From JALOAT01 sp041677345 (lineage in GTDB: Bacteria; Pseudomonadota; Gammaproteobacteria; Thiohalomonadales; Thiohalomonadaceae): a stretch of 36,454 nucleotides of DNA. The notes beneath the pieces are model-generated. The model did no database searches. It worked only from the letters and a program-made list of their open reading frames with translations, and was not told where the DNA came from. Both the position numbers and the translations under genes were made by a program. Numbering within the stretch: position 1 is the stretch's first letter; each line of letters starts with the position of its first letter. The stretch spans positions 1 through 36,454 of the forward strand of contig JBAYQE010000017.1 in NCBI GenBank assembly GCA_041677345.1. Direction: 5' to 3'. Positions 16,901 through 23,860 of this stretch are shown here, piece by piece.

Positions 16901-17517
16901 GCCGTTTCGTCGAAATTCACCCAGAAAATCCCCAACCCCGCCTCATCCTGCAGGCGGTGGAAGTGGTGCGTGAAGGCGGGGTCATCGTCTATCCCACCGA
17001 TTCGGGCTATGCCCTCGGTTGCGGCATCGGCGAGAAGAGCGCCCTGGAGCGCATCTGCCGCATCCGTCGTCTGGATGAGCGCCATCACTTCACCCTGGTG
17101 TGCCGTGACCTGTCCGAAATCGCCACCTATGCAAAGGTGGACAACTCGGCCTACCGCCTGCTCAAGGCCGTGACCCCGGGGCCGTACACCTTCATTCTCC
17201 CCGCCACGCGCGAGGTGCCGCGCCGGCTGCAACAGCCCAAGCGCAAGACCATCGGCATCCGCGTGCCCGGCAATCCCATCGCCCGGGCCCTGCTCGACGC
17301 CCTGGGCGAGCCCATGATGAGCACCACCCTCATCCTGCCCGGCGAGTCCCACGCCCTGACCGACCCCTACGAGATCCGCGACCGTCTGGACCATGACGTG
17401 GACCTGGTCATCGACGGCGGCTACGGTGGCCTGGAAGCGACTACCATGGTGGCATTCCAGGATGGCGTTTCGGCCATCCTGCGCCGCGGCCTGGGCGATC
17501 CCAGCCCATTTGAGTAG
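16897..17517 (+). CDS. yciO: YciO, YrdC/Sua5-fold protein
   Basis: YrdC-fold protein related to threonylcarbamoyl-AMP synthase; YciO's own function is less clear, and in E. coli it does not fully replace TsaC. The 206-residue product starts MSRFVEIHPENPQPRL and matches E. coli YciO along its length: VIVYPTDSGYALGC, ERICRIRRLDERHHFTLVCRDL, TPGPYTFILPAT, the KRKTIGIRVP run and LILPGE. The ATG at 16897 overlaps the rnm stop, so the two are translationally coupled. No tsaB/D/E genes are near. The call is firm; the biochemical role is not. Confidence 0.93.
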   Translation: MSRFVEIHPENPQPRLILQAVEVVREGGVIVYPTDSGYALGCGIGEKSALERICRIRRLDERHHFTLVCRDLSEIATYAKVDNSAYRLLKAVTPGPYTFILPATREVPRRLQQPKRKTIGIRVPGNPIARALLDALGEPMMSTTLILPGESHALTDPYEIRDRLDHDVDLVIDGGYGGLEATTMVAFQDGVSAILRRGLGDPSPFE

Positions 17518-17560
17518 GCGCGGCCTCGGGCGGCGATGGGCCTGGCCGCCTGGGGCGGGA

Positions 17561-17602
17561 ATCGCGGCCTGAGTACCCTCCGGGCATAAAGCCGCTCCTA
17601 CG
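17561..17602. repeat. REP-like sequence with an insertion in the loop
   Basis: ATCGCGGCCT ... AAGCCGCTCCTACG matches the right half of the REPIN at 3416-3486, but its two arms are separated by about 18 extra bases. It lies between yciO and the M50 protease gene. A second degenerate GC-rich half-element precedes it at about 17519-17560. Confidence 0.55.
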
Positions 17603-17637
17603 ATTGTTCTCCGTGGTTTTGCACACCCCCGCACACG

Positions 17638-17643
17638 TATAAT
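17638..17643 (+). promoter_or_regulatory. Perfect -10 element (TATAAT) 6 nt before a start codon
   Basis: TATAAT ends at 17643 and the ATG of the M50 protease gene is at 17650. The expected transcription start therefore coincides with the start codon, and there is no ribosome site. A TTGCAC at 17619-17624 is spaced only 13 bp, too close for a normal -35. The case for a leaderless transcript is stronger here than at the other sites. Confidence 0.6.
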
Positions 17644-17649
17644 CGCCCG

Positions 17650-18303
17650 ATGCATGGTCTGAATGCGGTTCAACTCTTCGCCGTCGCGGCGATCCCGGTG
17701 CTGTTTGCGATTACGGTCCACGAGGTGGCGCATGGCTGGATGGCGCGGCGCTTCGGGGATCCGACGGCGCTCATGCTGGGACGCCTGACCCTCAATCCGC
17801 TCAAGCACATCGACCCCATCGGCACGGTGCTGGTGCCCGCGCTGCTGCTGTTCGCCGGTGGGTTCATCTTCGGCTGGGCCAAGCCGGTGCCCGTCACCCA
17901 GGAGAACCTGCGCCATCCCGAGCGCGACATGGCGTGGGTGGCCGCGGCCGGACCCATATCCAATCTCATCATGGCGCTGCTATGGGGCCTGATGATCAAG
18001 CTCGTCCTGACGGTGGGCGACCTGTTCCCGGCCTTCGTGGAACCGCTGTTGCTCATGGGCCAGTACGGCATCGTCATCAATCTGGTGCTCATGGTGCTCA
18101 ACCTGTTGCCCATCCCGCCCCTGGACGGCAGCCGCGTAGTGGCGGCCTTCCTGCCGGGGCCGCTCGCCTGGCGCTACAACCGGTTCGAGACCTTCGGCCT
18201 GCTGATCGTGGCTGTGCTGCTTTTTTCAGGCATCCTGGGCCGCATCATCGGCCCACCCATCCGCTTCCTGCAAAGCGCCGTTTACAGCTTGTTTGGTCTC
18301 TGA
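17650..18303 (+). CDS. Site-2 protease family (M50) membrane protein
   Basis: Zinc metalloprotease buried in the inner membrane. The HEVAH motif (residues 24-28, TVHEVAHGW) gives two zinc ligands and the catalytic Glu, and NLLPIPPLDGSRV near residue 155 gives the third ligand. Four to five hydrophobic segments are visible. At 217 residues, with no PDZ domain, it belongs to the short group of M50 proteins common in proteobacteria, whose substrates are unknown; it is not RseP. The ATG is set by homology and by a TATAAT six bases upstream. The next gene, trpS, begins 16 bp after its stop. Confidence 0.9.
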   Translation: MHGLNAVQLFAVAAIPVLFAITVHEVAHGWMARRFGDPTALMLGRLTLNPLKHIDPIGTVLVPALLLFAGGFIFGWAKPVPVTQENLRHPERDMAWVAAAGPISNLIMALLWGLMIKLVLTVGDLFPAFVEPLLLMGQYGIVINLVLMVLNLLPIPPLDGSRVVAAFLPGPLAWRYNRFETFGLLIVAVLLFSGILGRIIGPPIRFLQSAVYSLFGL

Positions 18304-18319
18304 GAGGACGTTTCACACC

Positions 18320-19531
18320 GTGGCAACGCAACAGCGTGTTCTTTCCGGCATGCGGCCCACCGGCCGCCTTCACCTCGGCCATTATCACGGGGTACTGAAG
18401 AACTGGCTCAAGCTCCAGCACGAGTACGAGTGCTTCTTCTTCGTAGCGGATTGGCACGCACTCACCACCAATTACGAGGACACCTCGCAGATCGCCACCA
18501 GCGTGCAGGAGATGGTCATCGACTGGCTGGCGGTGGGCATCAATCCCGGCTCGGCGAAGATCTTCGTGCAGTCCAAGGTGCTGGAGCACGCCGAACTGCA
18601 CCTGCTGCTGTCCATGATCACGCCGCTGGGCTGGCTGGAGCGCGTGCCCACCTACAAGGACCAGCAGGAGAAGCTCAAGGACAAGGATCTCGCCACCTAC
18701 GGCTTCCTGGGATATCCGGTGCTCATGACCTCGGACATCCTGATCTACAAGGCCACCCAGGTGCCCGTGGGCGAGGACCAGATCGCCCACCTGGAGATCT
18801 CGCGCGAGCTGGCGCGCCGCTTCAATCACCTGTACGGCCGCGAGCCGGATTTCGCCGAGAAGGCCGAGGCCGCCGCGAAGAAGATGGGCAAGAAGGCCGC
18901 CAAGCTTTACGCCGAGCTGCGCAAGCGCTACCAGGAGCAGGGCGATGCCGAGGCCCTGGAGACCGCGCGCGCGTTGTTGCAGGACCAGCAGAACATCACC
19001 CTGGGCGATCGCGAGCGCCTGTTTGGCTATCTGGAAGGCGCCGGCAAGATCATCCTGCCCGAACCCCAACCCCTGCTCACGCCGGCATCCAAGTTCCCGG
19101 GCCTGGACGGACAGAAGATGTCCAAGTCCTATGGCAACGTGATCTCCCTGCGCGAGGAGCTCCCGGTGGTGGCGCAGAAGATCCGCACCATGCCGACCGA
19201 CCCGGCGCGCGTGCGCCGCACCGATCCGGGCACACCCGAGAAATGCCCGGTGTGGCAGTTGCACCTGGTGTATTCACAGGAAGACGTGAAGGCCTGGGTG
19301 CACGAAGGCTGTACGACGGCCGGTATCGGCTGCCTGGAGTGCAAGCAGCCTGTGATCGATGCCATCATCGCCGAGCTCAAGCCCATCCAGGAGCGCGGGC
19401 GTGAGTTCGAGGAAAACCCCAGTCTGGTGCGCCACATCATCAGCGAGGGCAGCGAGGCGGCACGCGAAGCAGCCCGCAGCACCATGGCGGAAGTCCGTTC
19501 GGCCATGGGCCTGGACTACGACCGCGCATGA
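18320..19531 (+). CDS. trpS: Tryptophanyl-tRNA synthetase, extended form with four-cysteine motif
   Basis: Charges tRNA-Trp with tryptophan. Class I signatures are present: HLGH at 18-21 (HIGH) and KMSKS at 266-270. GTG at 18320 has GAGAGGA (18302-18308) upstream and gives 403 residues; a TTG at 18293 would overlap the preceding gene. The protein is about 70 residues longer than the ~330-residue enzyme of E. coli. The extra part is a charged helical insert at about 165-235 (EKAEAAAKKMGKKAAKLYAE onward). Four cysteines, C309-x21-C331-x6-C338-x2-C341, closely follow the iron-sulfur motif known from Thermotoga maritima TrpRS. Its TGA overlaps the scpA ATG, so it is co-expressed with scpA. Confidence 0.95.
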   Translation: MATQQRVLSGMRPTGRLHLGHYHGVLKNWLKLQHEYECFFFVADWHALTTNYEDTSQIATSVQEMVIDWLAVGINPGSAKIFVQSKVLEHAELHLLLSMITPLGWLERVPTYKDQQEKLKDKDLATYGFLGYPVLMTSDILIYKATQVPVGEDQIAHLEISRELARRFNHLYGREPDFAEKAEAAAKKMGKKAAKLYAELRKRYQEQGDAEALETARALLQDQQNITLGDRERLFGYLEGAGKIILPEPQPLLTPASKFPGLDGQKMSKSYGNVISLREELPVVAQKIRTMPTDPARVRRTDPGTPEKCPVWQLHLVYSQEDVKAWVHEGCTTAGIGCLECKQPVIDAIIAELKPIQERGREFEENPSLVRHIISEGSEAAREAARSTMAEVRSAMGLDYDRA

Positions 19532-20406
19532 ACGAGCCCGCCGCCGTGATCGAGACGACCCTGCACGGGCCGGCATCTCCGCAGCAGGAGGAGATGCCGT
19601 TCGCCATCGTCCAGGGGGCACCGTTCACGGAAATGCCCAAGGATCTCTACATCCCGCCCCATGCGCTGGAGGTGATCCTGGAGGCCTTCGAAGGACCGCT
19701 CGATCTATTGCTGTGGCTCATCAAGCGCCAGAACCTGGACATCCTCAACATCCCCATCGCCGAGATCACGCGTCAGTACGTGCAGTACGTGGAGCTGATG
19801 AAAGAGATGGAGCTGGAGTTGGCGGCCGAATATCTGGTGATGGCCGCGGTGCTTGCAGAAATCAAATCGCGCATGCTGTTGCCACGCCCCCCTAGCGTGG
19901 ATGGTGAGGAAGAGGACCCGCGTGCCGAGCTGGTGCGCCGCCTGCAGGAGTACGAACGCTTCAAGCAGGCCGCCGAGGATATCGATGCGCTGCCGCGCCT
20001 GGGCCGCGATGTGTTCAGCGGTGCCGCCGAGGTGATCGATCGTAATACCACCCGGCCCTTGCCCACGGTGGACCTGCACGAGATCCTGCTGGCCATGGCG
20101 GAAGTGATGAAACGCGCCGAGATGTTCGCGCACCACCACGTCCAGCGCGAGCCGCTCTCCGTGCGCCAGCGCATGAGCGAGGTGCTCGAGCGCCTCACGG
20201 CCGAGCATTTCACCGAATTTCCACGCCTGTTTCGCCTGGAGGAAGGCCGTCGCGGTGTCGTGGTCACCCTCATCGCCGTGCTCGAATTGCTCAAGCAACA
20301 GATGATCGAGCTCATCCAGACCGAGGCCTTTGCCACCATCCATGTCAAGCTGGTGGCCCCGGACCTGGCGCCGGCGGAGCTGGACGAGGCGGCGGATTAC
20401 CGTTAG
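19528..20406 (+). CDS. scpA: Segregation and condensation protein A
   Basis: Kleisin subunit that bridges the SMC heads. The 292-residue protein has a 40-residue leader, then the kleisin N-domain EAFEGPLDLLLWLIKRQNLD, followed by IPIAEITRQYVQYVELMKEME and AAEYLVMAAVLAEIKSRMLLP. A variable middle leads to the C-terminal winged-helix part with VVTLIAVLELLKQQMIEL. The ATG overlaps the trpS stop (ATGA). It is separated from scpB by 127 bp that carry a long palindrome, whereas the two genes often abut. The matching smc is at 4123-7632. Confidence 0.96.
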   Translation: MNEPAAVIETTLHGPASPQQEEMPFAIVQGAPFTEMPKDLYIPPHALEVILEAFEGPLDLLLWLIKRQNLDILNIPIAEITRQYVQYVELMKEMELELAAEYLVMAAVLAEIKSRMLLPRPPSVDGEEEDPRAELVRRLQEYERFKQAAEDIDALPRLGRDVFSGAAEVIDRNTTRPLPTVDLHEILLAMAEVMKRAEMFAHHHVQREPLSVRQRMSEVLERLTAEHFTEFPRLFRLEEGRRGVVVTLIAVLELLKQQMIELIQTEAFATIHVKLVAPDLAPAELDEAADYR

Positions 20407-20426
20407 GCCGTGCAAACAGATAACGG

Positions 20427-20507
20427 CCCAACGCAGCGACGCAGAGGCGCAGAGAACGCAAAGGATTCTTTGTGTTTTCTCTGCGCCCTCTGCGTCTCTG
20501 CGTTGGG
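20427..20507. repeat. 81-bp palindromic repeat between scpA and scpB
   Basis: Left arm 20427-20463 (CCCAACGCAGCGACGCAGAG onward) pairs with right arm 20468-20507, which ends GCGTCTCTGCGTTGGG, over nearly its whole length with few mismatches and a tiny loop. The repeated CGCAGAG units are a widely scattered intergenic type in bacteria. It leaves both reading frames intact and would fold into a very stable hairpin in the trpS-scpA-scpB mRNA. Confidence 0.75.
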
Positions 20508-20533
20508 TGTTTTTCCCATGTTTGGGTAATCGT

Positions 20534-21154
20534 ATGGACGTGCAACAACTGAAGACCATCATCGAGGCAGCGATTCTCGCGGCGGGTGAGCCGGTGAGCC
20601 TGGAGCGGCTGCAGGGCCTGTTCGACGAGGACGCGCGTCCGGTGCCCGAGGATTTCCGCGCGGCGCTCGCAGCGCTCGGCGAGGACTGTGCCACACGCGG
20701 TATCGAGCTGGTGGAAGTGGGCAGCGGTTGGCGCTTTCAGTCGCGCAGGGAGCTGATGCCCTGGGTGGCGCGCCTGTGGGAGGAGAAGCCGCAGCGCTAT
20801 TCGCGCGCCTTCCTCGAAACCCTCGCGCTCATCGCCTATCGCCAGCCCATCACCCGCGCCGACATCGAGGACATCCGCGGTGTGGCCGTGGGCACCAACA
20901 TCGTCAAGTCACTCACCGAGCGCGGCTGGGTGCGCGTGGTCGGTCACCGTGACGTGCCGGGCAGACCCGCCCTGTACGCCACCACGCGGGCCTTCCTGGA
21001 CTACTTCAACCTCAAGAGCCTGGACGACCTGCCCACCCTGGCCGAGCTGCGCGACATCGACAAACTGGAAACCGAACTGGACCTGGGCGATGATGCCCCG
21101 GCACCCGTGGTCTCCATCCCCCCGCCCGACGCTGAACCCGTCGAGCTTTGCTGA
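20534..21154 (+). CDS. scpB: Segregation and condensation protein B
   Basis: Tandem winged-helix subunit that binds ScpA in the condensin. ATG at 20534 gives MDVQQLKTIIEAAILAAGEP, the canonical start, and 206 residues. Family motifs are VEVGSGWRFQSRRELMPWVARL, SRAFLETLALIAYRQPITRADIE, IRGVAVGTNIVKSLTERGWV and GHRDVPGRPALYATTRAFLDYF. The acidic, proline-rich tail is short. The frame is open upstream through the repeat and into scpA, but homology begins at 20534. rluB follows after 204 bp, the common scpB-rluB order. Confidence 0.96.
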   Translation: MDVQQLKTIIEAAILAAGEPVSLERLQGLFDEDARPVPEDFRAALAALGEDCATRGIELVEVGSGWRFQSRRELMPWVARLWEEKPQRYSRAFLETLALIAYRQPITRADIEDIRGVAVGTNIVKSLTERGWVRVVGHRDVPGRPALYATTRAFLDYFNLKSLDDLPTLAELRDIDKLETELDLGDDAPAPVVSIPPPDAEPVELC

Positions 21155-21156
21155 AA

Positions 21157-21343
21157 GTCCGCGAATGAACGCCAATTAACGCAATTGGGTGCGAGGGGCG
21201 TAGGTCGGTCCGTGGTCGGCGCCTCTGCGTGAAGGAACTCTGAAGCGCGGGCAGGGTCGAGGGTGTTGGCGGGCTGTGCCTGCCAAACGTCGAGATCAAA
21301 TGCTTCGCTCCCTCTTTGCGTCCATTGGCGTTCATTTGCGGAC
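21157..21343. repeat. Spaced inverted repeat between scpB and rluB
   Basis: A 26-bp arm at 21157-21182 (begins GTCCGCGAATGAACGCC) is the reverse complement, at 23 of 26 positions, of 21318-21343 (ends GGCGTTCATTTGCGGAC). About 135 bp lie between them, with a second short hairpin (GTGTTGGCGGGCTGTGCCTGCC region). A degenerate single arm, GTCCGCCAAAGAACGCG, recurs at 25971. It is a dispersed intergenic sequence in the leader of rluB. Confidence 0.65.
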
Positions 21344-21358
21344 GTCACGAAAAAGCAC

Positions 21359-22486
21359 ATGAACGAAAAACTGCAGAAAGTCCTCGCCCGCGCCGGCTTC
21401 GCCTCGCGGCGCGAATTGGAGGAATGGATTGCCGCCGGGCGTATCTCCGTGAACGGCAAGGTCGCGACCCTCGGTGATCGCGTCGGCGAGCACGACATCA
21501 TCCGTGTGGACGGGCGGGTGGTACAGCGGGCGCGGCTCGCCCCGCGCGAGCGCCGGGTGCTCATCTATCACAAGCCCCTCGGCGAGGTATGCACCCGCTC
21601 CGATCCGGAAGGTCGCCCCACCATCTTCGACAACCTGCCGCGGCTCACCAACGGCCGCTGGATCACCATCGGCCGCCTGGATATCAATACCTCGGGCCTG
21701 TTGCTGTTGACCAATGACGGTGAACTGGCCAACCGGCTCATGCACCCTTCTTCCGAGATCGAACGGGAGTATGCCGTGCGCGTACTCGGCGATGTCTCGC
21801 CCGAGACCTTGGAACGCCTGCGCAGCGGCGTGGAACTGGAGGACGGCGAGGCCCATTTCGATCGCCTGGTGGACGCGGGCGGCGAGGGCGCCAATCACTG
21901 GTATCACGTGACCCTGCGCGAGGGCCGCAACCGCGAGGTGCGCCGCCTGTGGGAGTCTCAGGGCATCGCGGTGAGCCGTCTCACCCGCGTACGTTACGGC
22001 ACGGTGGTACTGCCGCGCAGTGTGCGTGCGGGCCGCTTCACCGACCTCAAGGGGCCGGAACTGTACGCACTGCTTGCCCTGGTGGGCCTGCACGCGGAAG
22101 CGCCCGCCCGCAAAGGGGGCCGGCGTGCAGCGCCGCGCCCGGGCCGCGCACGTACTGCCCCTGCTGAACGGGGACCACGCAGCCGCAGCGAGCAGACGCC
22201 CGCGGGCCGGGCCGGTGGTTCCCGCGCCGAGCGCAGCGGTGAACGCACGCGCCGGGAAGACCCACCGGCCGAGCGTCGCCGCCGCAACCGTGGTGAGGCC
22301 AACACCGCCTCCCGTGCTCCCCAGGGTGAGGGTACTCCGGCACGCCGTAGCAAGGCGGGGGAAGCGCGCTCGCGCAAGCCCGGCCGTCTCTCCCTTGCAC
22401 CCGAAACCCCGCGTACCGCGCGTGACGAAGACGCGCCGCGCAAGTCGCGCATGGTCCCGCGCCCCCGCTCACGACGCCCACGCTGA
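21359..22486 (+). CDS. rluB: 23S rRNA pseudouridine synthase RluB with long Arg-rich tail
   Basis: Makes pseudouridine at position 2605 of 23S rRNA (E. coli numbering). ATG at 21359 begins MNEKLQKVLARAGFASRRELE, an S4 RNA-binding domain. The catalytic domain follows, with the active Asp in IGRLDINTSGLLLLTNDGELA, and HPSSEIEREYAVRV and EGRNREVRRLWESQGIAVSRL later. About 245 residues make the enzyme. The last ~130 residues are a low-complexity, very basic tail rich in Arg, Pro, Ala and Glu, as seen in several proteobacterial RluB proteins. The S4 domain and scpB-rluB order favour RluB over RluE or RluF. Confidence 0.93.
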   Translation: MNEKLQKVLARAGFASRRELEEWIAAGRISVNGKVATLGDRVGEHDIIRVDGRVVQRARLAPRERRVLIYHKPLGEVCTRSDPEGRPTIFDNLPRLTNGRWITIGRLDINTSGLLLLTNDGELANRLMHPSSEIEREYAVRVLGDVSPETLERLRSGVELEDGEAHFDRLVDAGGEGANHWYHVTLREGRNREVRRLWESQGIAVSRLTRVRYGTVVLPRSVRAGRFTDLKGPELYALLALVGLHAEAPARKGGRRAAPRPGRARTAPAERGPRSRSEQTPAGRAGGSRAERSGERTRREDPPAERRRRNRGEANTASRAPQGEGTPARRSKAGEARSRKPGRLSLAPETPRTARDEDAPRKSRMVPRPRSRRPR

Positions 22487-22491
22487 CGGTG

Positions 22492-23184
22492 ATGCTCCAT
22501 ACGGTCTTCCGGAGGCTGCTGGAACGCTACGGCCCCCAGCACTGGTGGCCGGGGGAGACACCTTTTGAGGTGATGGTCGGCGCCGTGCTCACCCAGAACA
22601 CGGCATGGACCAACGTGGAACGGGCCATCCAGAACCTCAAGGCCAACGACGCGCTCGCGCCCGCCGCCATCATGGCGGCACGCCATGAGGACCTCGCCGC
22701 CTGGTTGCGTCCTTCGGGTTATTTCAACGTCAAGGCCGCGCGTGTGCGTAACTTCTGCGCCTGGTATCTGCAGCGTGGCGGGCTCGCTGCCCTGGCCGGC
22801 GAGCCTACCACGGCGCTGCGCAACGAATTGCTGGCGGTGAAGGGCATCGGCCCCGAGACCGCGGACGACATCCTGCTCTACGCCTTCGAACGCCCCGTCT
22901 TCGTCATCGACGCCTACACCCGCCGGCTCTTTTCCCGCCTCGGCCAGGTGAGCGGCGACGAGCCCTATGAGGCGTTGCGTGCCCGCTTCGAACGGGAGTT
23001 GCGTGGCACGGATGCCGAGCGGGTAACGCTGTACAACGAATACCACGCGCTCATTGTGCGCCACGCCAAGGAGAGCTGTCGGCGCCGCCCCCTGTGCCAG
23101 GCCTGCCCTTTGGCCGACAGCTGTTCTGCGGCGGACTCATGGCATCAGGACAACCACGCAGGCCACGGAGCAGCGAATCTATAG
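22492..23184 (+). CDS. Endonuclease III-related HhH-GPD DNA glycosylase, MagIII-like
   Basis: Base-excision repair glycosylase of the helix-hairpin-helix/GPD superfamily. It shows FEVMVGAVLTQNTAWTNVERAI, the HhH loop VKGIGPETADDILLYAF and the catalytic Asp140 in VFVIDAYTRRLFSRLG. The position of the Nth lysine nucleophile holds Glu122, so it should lack lyase activity; the KGIGxExAD pattern fits the MagIII (3-methyladenine glycosylase) group. The C-terminus carries four cysteines, C196-x5-C202-x2-C205-x5-C211, for a 4Fe-4S cluster, one residue shorter than the E. coli Nth spacing. The ATG is at 22492; a GTG at 22489 is also possible. It lies 5 bp after rluB and is probably co-transcribed. Confidence 0.87.
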   Translation: MLHTVFRRLLERYGPQHWWPGETPFEVMVGAVLTQNTAWTNVERAIQNLKANDALAPAAIMAARHEDLAAWLRPSGYFNVKAARVRNFCAWYLQRGGLAALAGEPTTALRNELLAVKGIGPETADDILLYAFERPVFVIDAYTRRLFSRLGQVSGDEPYEALRARFERELRGTDAERVTLYNEYHALIVRHAKESCRRRPLCQACPLADSCSAADSWHQDNHAGHGAANL

Positions 23185-23245
23185 AGCGGCCTCAGGCCGC
23201 GATGGGGTTGCCGCTGATGGTGGTATCACGGGCAGAGCCCGCGCC
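23184..23245. repeat. REPIN-like pair of hairpins
   Basis: GAGCGGCCTCAGGCCGCGATGGG at 23184-23206 matches, inverted, the right part of the element at 3416-3486. GGGC-AGA-GCCCGCGCC at 23230-23245 is close to its other half. It starts on the last base of the glycosylase stop codon, so part of the 200-bp gap before the deaminase gene is repeat. Confidence 0.65.
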
Positions 23246-23385
23246 ATCAGCAAACACGTGACAGGTATCAGCCACGGAGGTATGGCTTGCTCCGAGGTCT
23301 GGGGTGGTAATCAACCTCGGGCTGGACACTGGCGCCAATTCCGTTATCGTGGCGGGAGGGAGAGCGCGACAGGCGGGAGGACGAC

Positions 23386-23853
23386 GTGCACGAGGCATTC
23401 ATGAGCGAGGCCATCCGCCTCGCGCTCGACTCGGTGGCCGAGGGCAACGGTGGCCCCTTCGGGGCCGTGGTGGTGAAGGATGGCCGCATCATCGGCCGTG
23501 GCACCAACAGCGTTACACGTTACAACGACCCGACTGCCCACGCCGAGATCATGGCCATCCGCGATGCCTGTCGGCAACTGGGGGAGTACCACCTCACCGG
23601 CTGCGAGTTGTACGTGAGCTGCATGCCTTGCCCCATGTGCCTGTCTGCCAGCTACTGGGCGCACATCGAACGTATCTACTACGCGGCACGGGCCGAGGAT
23701 GCGGCAGCAGTCGGATTCGACGACGTGCTCATCGCCGAGGAGCTGTGCCTGCCGCCGGTGCAGCGGCATCTGCCACTGGTGCATCTGCCCGTCGACGATG
23801 CCCTCGCACCCCTGCAGTGCTGGAATGAAAAGGCCGACAAGATCCCCTACTGA
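23386..23853 (+). CDS. guaD: Guanine deaminase, cytidine-deaminase-fold type
   Basis: Converts guanine to xanthine in purine breakdown or salvage. The 155-residue protein follows Bacillus GuaD along its length. Zinc ligands are H52 in DPTAHAE (with catalytic Glu54) and C82/C85 in PCPMC. EDAAAVGFDD and the C-terminal LCWNEKADKIPY-type ending match GuaD rather than tRNA adenosine deaminase TadA. GTG at 23386 has GGGAGG at 23375-23380, 5 nt upstream, and is a firm start. The gene is isolated from other purine genes and ends 7 bp before the end of the convergent GGDEF gene. Confidence 0.85.
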   Translation: MHEAFMSEAIRLALDSVAEGNGGPFGAVVVKDGRIIGRGTNSVTRYNDPTAHAEIMAIRDACRQLGEYHLTGCELYVSCMPCPMCLSASYWAHIERIYYAARAEDAAAVGFDDVLIAEELCLPPVQRHLPLVHLPVDDALAPLQCWNEKADKIPY

Positions 23854-23860
23854 CCCCCGT

